A DNA stretch of 64,000 nucleotides. It comes from Pseudomonas cedrina subsp. cedrina. Its GTDB lineage: Bacteria; Pseudomonadota; Gammaproteobacteria; Pseudomonadales; Pseudomonadaceae. Below the pieces are notes generated by a model. That model was not told the DNA's origin and searched no databases. It worked only from the letters and a program-made list of their open reading frames with translations. Made by a program: the position numbers and the translations under genes. Below, piece after piece: positions 15,918-24,256 of the stretch; the stretch's first letter is position 1, and every line of letters begins with the position of its first letter. The stretch is taken from assembly GCF_001983175.1 (NCBI RefSeq), contig NZ_MNPW01000018.1, positions 1-64,000 on the forward strand. Direction: 5' to 3'.

Positions 15918-16870
15918 TGCACCCTGCAATTAGACCATTGGCCCTGGCCATCGCTTGCTTGATCAGCACCTCGGCACTGGCTGTCGAAGGTTCAGAGCCC
16001 CTCAAGATCCATCAGGGGCTGGGCCACGCCGCACTGAGCAAGGCCAAGTCGGTAAAGCCGGTGAAGGTCCTGGCGTCGCTGCCGATCACCTACGGCCTGG
16101 CCGAGGTGCTGCTCAAAGACACCGATGTCCAACTTGAGCGCGCCGCGCCGGCCAACCTGCCCGGTTCGCGGCAGGTGTCCTACTTCACCGGGCGGGGTGC
16201 GCCGGCGTTGAGCACGTTGGCACTGGACGCCGACGCCGCCATCGGCCTGCGCTCGTTGTGGGCCGATGATCCGCTGTACCCGGTGGCGCGGCGCAGCAAT
16301 ATCCGCATCGTTGAAGTCGACGCCGCGCGCCCGGTGGACGGCGGTTTGCCGGGCATCGCAGTGCAGCCAGGCGTCAGCGATGGCTTGAACAGCCAGCCCT
16401 GGCAATCAAGCAACAACATGGGGCGCATGGCCGATGTGCTGGCCGCTGACCTGAGCCGCCTGGCGCCCAGCGCCAAGCCGAAGATCGACGCCAACCTCGC
16501 CGCCCTCAAACAACGCCTGCTCAAGCTCACCGCCGACAGCGAGGCGCGCCTGGCCAAGGCGGATAACCTGAGCGTGATCAGCTTGAGTGATCATTTTGCG
16601 TATCTGGTCAGCAGTTTGAACCTGGAACTGCTCAGCACCGATGCGCGACCGGATGCCGATTGGACGCCCGAGGCGCTGCAGAAGCTCAGTACCGAGCTAA
16701 AGGACAACGATGTCGCGCTGGTGCTGCATCATCGCCAACCGAGTGAGGCGGTGAAAGCCGCTGTCACCGCCGGTGGTGCGCAGTTGCTGGTATTGAATGT
16801 GGACGGTGCGACGCCTGTGACAGAGCTGGAAACCAATGTGGATCAGGTGATCAAGGCGCTGATGCCATAG
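15914..16870 (+). CDS. Second ZnuA-like binding protein, ligand-poor
   Basis: The 318-residue product has a signal peptide (TSALAVEG) and the overall two-lobe pattern of cluster A-I metal-binding proteins, with the long linking helix (about 170-205). The first-lobe His motif is replaced by LPGSRQVSYF, and only SLSDHFAYLV keeps a likely ligand histidine. It may bind a metal complex, deliver to the same permease with other specificity, or act as a chaperone. It is the last gene of the operon, overlapping the permease stop (ATGATGA). I am sure of the fold class, less of the function. Confidence 0.68.
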   Translation: MMHPAIRPLALAIACLISTSALAVEGSEPLKIHQGLGHAALSKAKSVKPVKVLASLPITYGLAEVLLKDTDVQLERAAPANLPGSRQVSYFTGRGAPALSTLALDADAAIGLRSLWADDPLYPVARRSNIRIVEVDAARPVDGGLPGIAVQPGVSDGLNSQPWQSSNNMGRMADVLAADLSRLAPSAKPKIDANLAALKQRLLKLTADSEARLAKADNLSVISLSDHFAYLVSSLNLELLSTDARPDADWTPEALQKLSTELKDNDVALVLHHRQPSEAVKAAVTAGGAQLLVLNVDGATPVTELETNVDQVIKALMP

Positions 16871-16997
16871 GCAATGTGGGAGCTGGCTTGTCGGATCGCC
16901 GCACCGCTGCGATGGCATCGACTCGGTGTACCTGATGTACCGCGGCGCCCGCATCGCAGCATGGGTATCTACACAACTTTCAGTTGACCAACCTCCC

Positions 16998-17106
16998 TGT
17001 GGGAGCTGTCGAGCTTTAGCGAGGCTGCGAAAGCGGTGGGTCAGGCGAAGAAAATGCCAGCAGTGCCGCCGCCTTCGCAGCCTCGCTGGGGCTCGACAGC
17101 TCCCAC
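16998..17106. repeat. REPIN, family A variant (large inverted repeat)
   Basis: TGTGGGAGCTGTCGAG at the left pairs with CTCGACAGCTCCCACA at the right, with further pairing of GCGAGGCTGCGAA inside. A related single REP half lies at 16874-16890 and another at 17531-17557. Confidence 0.8.
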
Positions 17107-17201
17107 ATTTTGAACCGAGTTCGACATGAATACCGGTCGGCTCTAAGGCCGCCGCGCTTTGTTTTTGATCTTGATCTGAGGCGCCCCGTCAACCACGCTG
17201 G

Positions 17202-17310
17202 CCGTAATTCGACATTGATTTGGGGGGTAAACCGGCAGGACGCCGGTTTAGCCGCCCCGCGCCATGGATGGCGCGTGGCGGCGGCCCCCCAAATCAATGT
17301 CGGATTACGG
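17202..17310. repeat. Long near-perfect inverted repeat with nested hairpins
   Basis: The 26-bp arms 17202-17227 and 17285-17310 (core CGACATTGATTTGGGGGG and its complement) match at 25 of 26 positions. The 57-bp interior holds two more hairpins, AACCGGCaggacGCCGGTTT and GCGCCATggATGGCGC. It differs in sequence from the REPINs. No protein is encoded. Confidence 0.75.
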
Positions 17311-17339
17311 ACATGCCGAGCCTAGGCGAGGCACCGAGT

Positions 17340-17480
17340 GGTGGGGCGAAGCGTTTTGGGTTACTTTTTGCGCTCTTCAAAAAGTGACCCGCCGTAAGGG
17401 CGGAACCCTAAGCCGCCGTTACCGCAGCAACGGATATGTACTCGGTCAAACCCAAAAAAACGGTCGGCCCGAAGGCCGCC
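17340..17480. repeat. Dispersed intergenic repeat (Pseudomonas type)
   Basis: The stretch with GGGTTACTTTTTGCGCTC, an inverted TTCAAAAAGTGACCC and CCGCCGTAAGGGCGGAACC resembles a repeat I recall from many intergenic regions of P. fluorescens-group genomes. It contains a self-complementary pair, so it can fold as RNA or DNA. The region 16871-17584 has no gene. Confidence 0.5.
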
Positions 17481-17584
17481 AAGCAAGCTCCTCGCCACAC
17501 ACCGTTGAAAGTTGTGTAGATACCCGTGCGCATCGCAGGCAAGCCAGCTCCCACATTGGGCCTCGGCAAATCTAATAAATGCTG

Positions 17585-18298
17585 TTAAATCACATCCACA
17601 CCCACATGAATCGCATCATGCCGCCAGAACTCCAGATCGCAGTCGATCAACCGCTGGTGCTGGTCATAGTTGACCCGGGCTATCCGCAAGCCAGGGCTAC
17701 CCACCGACACACGCAACGCAGCCGCCGCTTCCACCGGCAGTGACGTCGGCACGATCTCGAAGCGCACCCGCCCATAGTGCAAGTCGTACTTGCGCGCATA
17801 CAGCTCGGTCATCGACTGATTCAAATCGCACGCCAGGATTTCGGGAAAATACTGCGGGTTCAGGTAGTGTTCCACATACAACACCAAACGCCCATCGATG
17901 CGCCGGCCCCGGCAAATCTGGATCACGCTGGACAGTGCCGGCAATTGCAACCATGCACACACCGCCGCCGACGCCGGCTGCAGCCGCGCGCTGATCACTT
18001 CAGTGGACGCCACGCGCCCCTGGTCACTCACCATCGCGTGGAAGTGGCTGCGTTGCATCAGGTTGTAGGCCAGCCGTGGCGGCGAGACAAACCAGCCGCG
18101 ACGTTCCTCCCGATAGATCTGCCCCTGGGCCTCAAGTTGTAACAAGGCTTCCCGCACGGTAATCCGGGTGGTACCAAACAACTCGCTGAGCTTGCGCTCG
18201 GCGGGCAATTTGCTGGCGGGCGGCAGCAAACCGTGGTCGATCTGCTCCTGCAGCGCCAGGCCAATGGATGTCACCGCCTTGATTGCCTCATCACGCAT
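17585..18298 (-). CDS. GntR/HutC-family regulator with UTRA domain (PhnR/PhnF-like)
   Basis: Repressor-type regulator: winged helix at about 10-75 (KLPAERKLSELFGTTRITVREALLQLEAQGQ) and a UTRA ligand-binding domain at about 90-235 (SSVIQICRGRRIDGRLVLYVEHYLNP). The 237-residue length fits the family. It is divergent from the transport operon that follows, so it most likely controls it and itself. Sites resembling the PhnF operator lie next to its start and upstream of the operon. Relatives respond to phosphonates or other small polar ligands; the inducer here is unknown. ATG 18298 is used in place of the TTG one codon upstream. Confidence 0.85.
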   Translation of the reverse strand: MRDEAIKAVTSIGLALQEQIDHGLLPPASKLPAERKLSELFGTTRITVREALLQLEAQGQIYREERRGWFVSPPRLAYNLMQRSHFHAMVSDQGRVASTEVISARLQPASAAVCAWLQLPALSSVIQICRGRRIDGRLVLYVEHYLNPQYFPEILACDLNQSMTELYARKYDLHYGRVRFEIVPTSLPVEAAAALRVSVGSPGLRIARVNYDQHQRLIDCDLEFWRHDAIHVGVDVI

Positions 18299-18311
18299 CA
18301 ATGTTACCTAT

Positions 18312-18325
18312 CTGGACTAGACCAG
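18312..18325. promoter_or_regulatory. Candidate GntR operator, regulator-proximal
   Basis: CTGGaCTAGaCCAG, a 14-bp near-palindrome, 14 bases upstream of the regulator's start codon. It resembles the PhnF-type site TGGTATAGACCA. Confidence 0.6.
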
Positions 18326-18557
18326 CACCGATCAGGTGCACAAACCGCGCCGTAACTGGGCTTGCACTGCTGCGCCCCAGCCTAGGCATTGCAGATGACC
18401 GACAGATGACAACCCCTGCCGAGCCCCGACAGCACACGCTGCAATACATCGGCCAAGTCCAATACCTGCGGGCCGTTGAGCATGGTCTACGCTGAGTCTG
18501 CGCTTAACGACTTCACGGCTTTGAAAACGACATCGACATGAAACTGTCATCCATCCC

Positions 18558-18594
18558 GTCTAGATTGGCTCAGGTATTGCTCTGACCTAGACCA
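18558..18594. promoter_or_regulatory. Candidate GntR operators, operon-proximal
   Basis: Two related sites: CGTCTAGATTGG (18558-18569) and TGACCTAGACCA (18583-18594), spaced 25 bp, 50-90 bases before the binding-protein gene. Both share the CTAGA core with the site at 18312-18325. The rest of the 18299-18645 gap holds no gene. Confidence 0.55.
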
Positions 18595-18645
18595 ACAACA
18601 CCGCCTGAATAAACGCCGCGTTGAAAACGCCCAAAGGAGCTTCGG

Positions 18646-19722
18646 ATGAAACAGCTTTTCCTGGCATCACTGTTAGGCTCGACCATCGCCATGTGTACCG
18701 CCGCCATGGCCGCTGATACCGATCTAAAAACCTTGGAAGCCGCCGCGAAAGCGGAAGGCGCCGTCAACAGCGTCGGCATGCCCGATGACTGGGCCAACTG
18801 GAAAGGCACCTGGGAAGACCTCGCCTCCAAGTACGGCCTCAAGCACATGGACACCGACATGAGTTCGGCCCAGGAAATCGCCAAGTTCAAGGCCGAAAAA
18901 GACAACGCCAGCGCCGATATCGGCGACGTGGGCGCAGCATTCGGCCCAATCGCGGTGAAGCAGGAGGTGACCCAGCCTTACAAACCGTCCACTTGGGCTT
19001 CGGTGCCGGATTGGGCAAAAGACAAGGACGGTCATTGGGCCCTGGCCTACACCGGTACCATCGCGTTTATTGTCAACAAGAAGCTGCTGCACGGCTCCGA
19101 AGTCCCTACCAGTTGGGCGGATCTGCAAACCGGCAAATACAAAGTCTCCGTGGGTGACGTAAGCACCGCGGCCCAGGCGTCCAACGCCGTGCTCGCCGCG
19201 GCCATTGCCAATAAAGGCGACGAAAAGAACATCGCTCCAGGCCTGCAGTTCTTCACCAAGATCGCCCAGCAAGGCCGTCTCGGCTTGTCAAACCCGACCA
19301 TCGCGACCATGGAAAAAGGCGAAGTCGAAGTGGGTATCGTCTGGGACTTCAACGGCCTGAGCTACAAGGCCAAGATGGCCAACCCGGATGACTACGTGGT
19401 GCTGATCCCATCGGATGGCTCGGTGAAATCCGGCTACACCACCATCATCAACAAGTATGCCAAGCACCCGAATGCCGCCAAGCTGACCCGCGAATACATC
19501 TTCAGCGATGCCGGCCAGCTCAACCTGGCGAAGGGTAATGCACGTCCGATCCGCGCCGAAACCGACCTGAAGCTGCCGGCCGATATCGCCAAGAACCTGA
19601 TTCCGGGCGAGCAGTACACCAAGGCCAACCCGCAGCCGATCAAGGATGCAGACGCCTGGGAAGCGACGTCCAAGAAGCTGCCGCAGTTGTGGAACGAGCA
19701 GGTCATTGTGGAGATGAAGTAA
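18646..19722 (+). CDS. ABC transporter periplasmic substrate-binding protein
   Basis: The 358-residue product has a Sec signal peptide (cleavage near AAMAAD) and the two-lobe architecture of the type II binding proteins that bind iron, thiamine, phosphonate or polyamine-type ligands (for example IAFIVNKKLL and WADLQTGKYK). The start has a strong AAAGGAG site. It leads an operon with two permeases, an ATPase, an alkaline-phosphatase-superfamily enzyme and a HAD phosphatase. The enzymes suggest the ligand carries a phosphate ester or phosphonate, but the ligand cannot be read from this protein. I recall an equivalent operon in P. aeruginosa near prc. Confidence 0.8.
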   Translation: MKQLFLASLLGSTIAMCTAAMAADTDLKTLEAAAKAEGAVNSVGMPDDWANWKGTWEDLASKYGLKHMDTDMSSAQEIAKFKAEKDNASADIGDVGAAFGPIAVKQEVTQPYKPSTWASVPDWAKDKDGHWALAYTGTIAFIVNKKLLHGSEVPTSWADLQTGKYKVSVGDVSTAAQASNAVLAAAIANKGDEKNIAPGLQFFTKIAQQGRLGLSNPTIATMEKGEVEVGIVWDFNGLSYKAKMANPDDYVVLIPSDGSVKSGYTTIINKYAKHPNAAKLTREYIFSDAGQLNLAKGNARPIRAETDLKLPADIAKNLIPGEQYTKANPQPIKDADAWEATSKKLPQLWNEQVIVEMK

Positions 19723-19750
19723 TCAGGTTCCCGGCCTGAAATGCAGTCAG

Positions 19751-19841
19751 TGTGGGAGCTGGCTTGCCTGCGATAGCGGTCTGACGTTCAACCTCTGTGT
19801 CGACTGATGCACCGCCATCGCAGGCAAGCCAGCTCCCACAT
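19751..19841. repeat. REPIN, family A, inside an operon
   Basis: Paired REP palindromes (TGTGGGAGCTGGCTTGCCTG and complement) between the binding-protein gene and the phosphodiesterase gene. REPs in this position can stabilise the upstream mRNA and damp downstream expression. Confidence 0.85.
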
Positions 19842-19902
19842 TTTGACCCGGTTGTGCCAGAGAATTTGAGTCAAGCCTACTGTTGCGGAGCGCCAGCCCC
19901 CC

Positions 19903-20709
19903 ATGAAGCACACTGTCATCCTTGTCGTGCTCGACGGCCTGAATTTCGAGGTTGCGAGGCTCGCCATGGGGCACTTGCAGGCCTATGTCGGCGCAGGACG
20001 CGCAGCTCTCTACACACTGGAATGTGAACTGCCCGCCCTGTCCCGCCCGCTGTATGAATGCATCCTGACCGGCGTGCCTCCGATCCGAAGCGGCATCGTG
20101 CACAACAACGTCTCGCGCCTGTCCACCCAGCGCAGCATTTTCCATTACGCCACCGACGCCGGCCTTACCACGGCGGCGGCGGCTTATCACTGGGTCAGCG
20201 AGTTGTATAACCGCACGCCCTTTCTCGCCGCCCGCGACCGTCATACCGACGACAAGGCGCTGGCGATCCAGCACGGGCATTTCTACTGGCATGACCATTA
20301 CCCCGATTCCCACCTGTTCGCCGATGCCGAAAGCCTGCGCCTCAAGCACGCACCGCACTTTTTGCTGGTGCACCCGATGAACATCGACGACGCCGGCCAC
20401 AAGCACGGCCTCGACACCCCGCAGTACCGCAACAGCGCACGCTCGGCCGACATCATCCTGGCCGACTACCTGCAAGCCTGGCTCGACGCCGGCTACCAAG
20501 TGCTGGTAACCGCCGACCACGGCATGAACAACGACCGCTCCCACAACGGCCTGCTGCCGGAAGAACGCGAAGTGCCGCTGTTCGTGCTCGGTGAAGCCTT
20601 CAGCCTGGACCCCAATGCCGCGCCGAAACAGACCGAACTCTGCGGCACCGTCTGCGAGCTGCTGGGCGTGCCCCATGACAAACCTGTGTGCCGGGAGCTG
20701 TTGAAATGA
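19903..20709 (+). CDS. Alkaline phosphatase superfamily hydrolase (phosphodiesterase/NPP-like)
   Basis: The 268-residue product has the metal and nucleophile pattern of the superfamily: metal Asp in VVLDGLN (10), nucleophile in ELPALSRP (about 43-50), DDAGHKHG (about 164-171), TADHGMN (about 205-211) and a late His in SHNG. There is no signal peptide, so it acts in the cytoplasm, after import. The protein is shorter than phosphonoacetate hydrolase or most nucleotide pyrophosphatases. It probably cleaves a phosphate ester or phosphonate delivered by the transporter. Its stop overlaps the next start. Confidence 0.75.
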   Translation: MKHTVILVVLDGLNFEVARLAMGHLQAYVGAGRAALYTLECELPALSRPLYECILTGVPPIRSGIVHNNVSRLSTQRSIFHYATDAGLTTAAAAYHWVSELYNRTPFLAARDRHTDDKALAIQHGHFYWHDHYPDSHLFADAESLRLKHAPHFLLVHPMNIDDAGHKHGLDTPQYRNSARSADIILADYLQAWLDAGYQVLVTADHGMNNDRSHNGLLPEEREVPLFVLGEAFSLDPNAAPKQTELCGTVCELLGVPHDKPVCRELLK

Positions 20710-21542
20710 ACCGTGGCAAATGGCTGGCGCTGCTGTGCCTGGTGCCTTTCGCACTGTTCTTTATCGTGTTCGAAATCGCACCGCTGGTGTGGGTGCTGAT
20801 CAATAGCCTGCAAACCGAAGAAGCCGGCTGGGGCGTGGAAAACTTCGTACGCATCTTCAGCTCGAAGTTTTACCTGCAAGCCATCCAATTCAGTCTGGAG
20901 ATCAGCTTCTACTCCAGTGTCTTCGGCATCATCATCGCCACGCTGGGCAGCTACTCCCTGCGGCGCGTGGATTCGCCGCTGCGCAATTTCGTCACCGCGT
21001 TCGCCAACATGACCAGCAACTTTGCCGGCGTGCCCCTGGCGTTCGCGTTCATCATCCTGCTGGGCTTCAATGGCAGCATCACCATCATGCTCAAGCAGGC
21101 GGGGATCATTCAGGATTTCAACCTGTACTCCAAGACTGGGCTGATCATTCTCTATACCTACTTCCAGATTCCACTGGGCGTGTTGCTGTTGTACCCGGCC
21201 TTCGACGCGCTGCGCGAAGACTGGCGCGAGTCCGCCGCCCTGCTCGGCGCCAATGGCTGGCAGTTCTGGCGGCATATCGGCCTGCCGGTGCTCACTCCGG
21301 CGCTGCTGGGGACTTTCGTGATTCTGCTGGCCAATGCCTTGGGCGCCTATGCAACGGTCTACGCCTTGACCACCGGCAACTTCAACGTGCTGCCGATCCG
21401 CATCGCGGGGCTGGTGTCCGGCGACGTGTCGCTTGACCCGAACCTGGCCAGCGCCCTGGCCGTGGTGCTGGTGGCCCTGATGACCGTGGTCACCGTGGTC
21501 CATCAACTGCTGCTCAAGAGGAGCTACCATGTCTCGCGCTGA
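20706..21542 (+). CDS. ABC transporter permease (first subunit)
   Basis: The 278-residue product has six membrane helices and the binding-protein-dependent transport signature EAA loop (ESAALLGANGWQFWRHIGLPVL, about 178-200) that docks the ATPase. Its ATG overlaps the hydrolase stop codon (ATGA), and it overlaps the second permease by 14 bases. Confidence 0.87.
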   Translation: MNRGKWLALLCLVPFALFFIVFEIAPLVWVLINSLQTEEAGWGVENFVRIFSSKFYLQAIQFSLEISFYSSVFGIIIATLGSYSLRRVDSPLRNFVTAFANMTSNFAGVPLAFAFIILLGFNGSITIMLKQAGIIQDFNLYSKTGLIILYTYFQIPLGVLLLYPAFDALREDWRESAALLGANGWQFWRHIGLPVLTPALLGTFVILLANALGAYATVYALTTGNFNVLPIRIAGLVSGDVSLDPNLASALAVVLVALMTVVTVVHQLLLKRSYHVSR

Positions 21543-22329
21543 AGCAGGCCCGGCCTCGCTCTACCATCGGGTCGTGGTGTACGTACTGTTTGCCATCCTG
21601 GTGCTGCCCCTGGTGGGCACCTTTGTCTACTCGATCGCCAGCAGCTGGTCGGCGACCATCCTGCCGGCTGGCTTTACTCTGAAGTGGTACATACAGCTGT
21701 GGAGCGACCCGCGCTTTTTAATGGCCTTCGGGCAATCCTTGCTGGTGTGCGTCGGCGCGCTGATCCTGTCGGTGGTGCTGATCCTGCCGCTGCTGTTCGT
21801 GGTGCATTACCACTTCCCCAGGCTCGACGCGCTGATGAACATCCTGATCCTGCTGCCTTTTGCGGTGCCGCCCGTGGTGTCGTCGGTGGGCCTGCTGCAA
21901 CTTTATGGTTCGGGGCCGATGGCGATGGTCGGCACGCCATGGATCCTGATCGGCTGCTATTTCACCGTGGCCTTGCCGTTCATGTACCGGGCGATTACCA
22001 ACAACCTGCAAGCCATCAACCTGCGCGACCTGATGGACGCCTCGCAATTGCTCGGCGCCAGCACCTGGCAGGCGGCGATCCTGGTGGTGCTGCCAAACCT
22101 GCGCAAAGGCCTGATGGTCGCGCTGCTGTTGTCGTTCTCGTTCCTGTTCGGTGAGTTCGTGTTTGCCAATATCCTGGTCGGCACCCGCTACGAAACCCTG
22201 CAGGTGTACCTGAACAACATGCGCAACAGCAGCGGCCACTTCACCAGCGCCGTCGTGATTTCCTATTTCTTCTTTGTGCTGGTGCTGACCTGGGCCGCCA
22301 ACATCTTGAACAAGGACAAAAGCCAATGA
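21529..22329 (+). CDS. ABC transporter permease (second subunit)
   Basis: The 266-residue product has six membrane helices and the EAA loop (DASQLLGASTWQAAILVVLPNL, about 170-191). It pairs with the preceding permease to form a heterodimeric channel. The start, with an AGAGGAG site, lies within the previous gene's 3' end, and its stop overlaps the ATPase start by four bases. Confidence 0.87.
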   Translation: MSRAEAGPASLYHRVVVYVLFAILVLPLVGTFVYSIASSWSATILPAGFTLKWYIQLWSDPRFLMAFGQSLLVCVGALILSVVLILPLLFVVHYHFPRLDALMNILILLPFAVPPVVSSVGLLQLYGSGPMAMVGTPWILIGCYFTVALPFMYRAITNNLQAINLRDLMDASQLLGASTWQAAILVVLPNLRKGLMVALLLSFSFLFGEFVFANILVGTRYETLQVYLNNMRNSSGHFTSAVVISYFFFVLVLTWAANILNKDKSQ

Positions 22330-23315
22330 GCTTCGTCAGCGTCCAACACCTGCAAAAAAGCTACGCCGGCACCCCGGTGTTCAGCGATATCAACTGCGAA
22401 GTCGCCAAGGGTGAGTTCGTCACCCTGCTTGGCCCGTCCGGCTGCGGCAAGTCCACGCTGCTGCGCTGCATCGCAGGGCTGACCTCGGTAGACAGCGGGA
22501 AAATCCTGCTGGATGGCCAGGACATCGTGCCGCTGAGCCCGCAAAAACGGCATATCGGCATGGTGTTCCAGAGTTATGCGCTGTTCCCCAACATGACCGT
22601 GGAACAGAACGTCGCCTTCGGCCTGCGCATGCAAAAGGTCAACGCCGACGACAGCCACAAGCGCGTGCAGCAAGTGCTGCAATTGGTGGAACTCAAAGAC
22701 CTGGCCGGACGCTATCCGCATCAGATGTCCGGCGGCCAGTGCCAGCGTGTCGCCCTCGCCCGCTCACTGGTGACACGTCCGCGCCTGCTGTTGCTGGATG
22801 AGCCGCTGTCGGCATTGGATGCACGTATTCGCAAGCACTTGCGCGAGCAGATTCGCCAGATCCAGCGCGAGCTGGGGCTGACCACGATTTTCGTGACCCA
22901 TGACCAGGAAGAAGCCCTGACCATGTCCGACCGCATCTTCCTGATGAACCAGGGCAAGATCGTGCAGAGCGGCGATGCCGAAACCCTCTATACCGCTCCG
23001 GTGGATGTATTTGCCGCCGGGTTTATCGGCAACTACAACCTGCTTGATGCCGACAAGGCCAGTCAGTTGCTGCAACGGCCAATCAAAGGGCGAATTGCCA
23101 TTCGCCCGGAGGCCATCGAGCTGAGCCGCGAGGGCAAACTGGATGCGCTGGTGCGCAGCCACAGCCTGTTGGGCAACGTGATTCGCTACCGCATCGAAGC
23201 GCGCGGCGTGGAACTGGTGGTGGACGTACTCAACCGCTCGGCCGATGACCTGCACCCCAACGGCCAGCGCCTGGCACTTTCCATCGACCCGAGCGCCCTG
23301 TGTGAAGTAGCCTGA
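22326..23315 (+). CDS. ABC transporter ATP-binding protein (PotA/FbpC-like)
   Basis: The 329-residue ATPase has Walker A GPSGCGKST (about 37-45), Q-loop VFQSYALFPNMT, signature MSGGQCQR, Walker B LLLLDEPLSALD, the H-loop FVTHDQEEA, and a C-terminal TOBE-like regulatory domain (about 245-329). This domain order is typical of importers for organophosphorus compounds, polyamines and iron. Overlap with the permease gene argues for coupled translation. Confidence 0.88.
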   Translation: MSFVSVQHLQKSYAGTPVFSDINCEVAKGEFVTLLGPSGCGKSTLLRCIAGLTSVDSGKILLDGQDIVPLSPQKRHIGMVFQSYALFPNMTVEQNVAFGLRMQKVNADDSHKRVQQVLQLVELKDLAGRYPHQMSGGQCQRVALARSLVTRPRLLLLDEPLSALDARIRKHLREQIRQIQRELGLTTIFVTHDQEEALTMSDRIFLMNQGKIVQSGDAETLYTAPVDVFAAGFIGNYNLLDADKASQLLQRPIKGRIAIRPEAIELSREGKLDALVRSHSLLGNVIRYRIEARGVELVVDVLNRSADDLHPNGQRLALSIDPSALCEVA

Positions 23316-23344
23316 CGCAACGTTTATTTCAGAGAGCACGAAGG

Positions 23345-23998
23345 ATGGCATTGGTAATTTTTGACCTGGACGACACCCTGATCCACGGCGACTGCGCGAC
23401 CCTGTGGAGCGAACAGATGGGCCGCCTGGGCTGGGTCGACCCGGAATCGTTCATGCGCAGGAACAATGAACTGATGGACGCCTACAGCCAAGGCAAGCTG
23501 AAGATGGAAGACTTCATGGACTTCAGCCTGGAGCCGATGATCGGCCGCACACCGGCAGAAATCGAGCACCTTGTCGAACCCTGGGTCGAGGACGTGATCG
23601 AGCCGTTGATCTACAGCGATGCCACCAGAACCATCGCCCGTCACCGCGCAAACGGTGACCGGATCCTGGTGATCTCCGCGTCGGGCACGCACCTGGTCAC
23701 GCCGATTGCGGCGCGGATCGGCATCGATGAAGTGCTGGGGATCAACCTTGACGTCAGCCATGGCGTATACAGCGGGCGCACGGCCGGCGTACTGACCTAT
23801 CGCGAAGGCAAGATCACGCGGTTGCTGGAATGGTTGGAGCAGGAAGGTGAAACGTTGGAAGGGGCGTACTTCTATTCGGACTCGCGCAATGATCTGCCGT
23901 TGCTGCTGAAGGTCGATCACCCGCAAGTCGTGAACCCTGATCCGGTGTTGCGCGAACATGCCGCAAAAGCCGGCTGGCCCATTCACCATTGGGCCTGA
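23345..23998 (+). CDS. HAD-IB family phosphatase (SerB-like)
   Basis: The 217-residue product has HAD motif I FDLDDTLIHGD (Asp6 and Asp8), motif II SASGTHL (about 117), and motif III/IV YFYSDSRNDLPLL (about 177-189). The insertion type (cap between motifs I and II) is that of the SerB/HAD-IB group. It follows the ATPase by 29 bases with its own ribosome site and so probably removes phosphate from a compound imported or released by the operon. Confidence 0.82.
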   Translation: MALVIFDLDDTLIHGDCATLWSEQMGRLGWVDPESFMRRNNELMDAYSQGKLKMEDFMDFSLEPMIGRTPAEIEHLVEPWVEDVIEPLIYSDATRTIARHRANGDRILVISASGTHLVTPIAARIGIDEVLGINLDVSHGVYSGRTAGVLTYREGKITRLLEWLEQEGETLEGAYFYSDSRNDLPLLLKVDHPQVVNPDPVLREHAAKAGWPIHHWA

Positions 23999-24027
23999 CT
24001 ACGCCCTTGAATTGAAAACCCAATCCC

Positions 24028-24054
24028 TGTGGGAGCTGGCTTCCAGCTCCCACA
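24028..24054. repeat. Truncated REP palindrome
   Basis: TGTGGGAGCTGG, three bases, then CCAGCTCCCACA: the outer arms of family A REP joined with no interior, giving a perfect 12-bp hairpin. It lies after the phosphatase gene and may serve as an RNA end stabiliser. Confidence 0.75.
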
Positions 24055-24177
24055 TTGACTGCATTGCAAATTGAACCTGGCCTACATCGCCTGTAGGACC
24101 GGGTTGTTCTAACAACGTCACATGACCGTCAACGCCTTGCAATGCTCTCACAGTGCCTCCATAGTGAGTCTGGACTG

Positions 24178-24205
24178 AGCCCGTCGCTGTACCGCCGGGC
24201 TTTTT
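24178..24205 (+). terminator. Intrinsic terminator without an obvious gene
   Basis: AGCCCG and CGGGCT separated by a 12-base loop, followed by a T-run. It lies 50 bases before prc and 180 bases after the phosphatase gene. It may end the transport operon's transcript. Confidence 0.6.
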
Positions 24206-24256
24206 GCATTATGCGACCGGACCATATGGAACCGGCTCCCTCAAAGACGGCCTAAT

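Noticed and set aside
20493..21530. A 345-residue minus-strand frame opposite the permease gene
   Set aside because: His/Gln-rich shadow of a membrane-protein gene, with no domain.
24137..24205. Small RNA ending at the terminator before prc
   Set aside because: A possible promoter (TTGCAA, 17 bp, CATAGT) would give a transcript of only about 35 bases before the end of the stem, too short to support.
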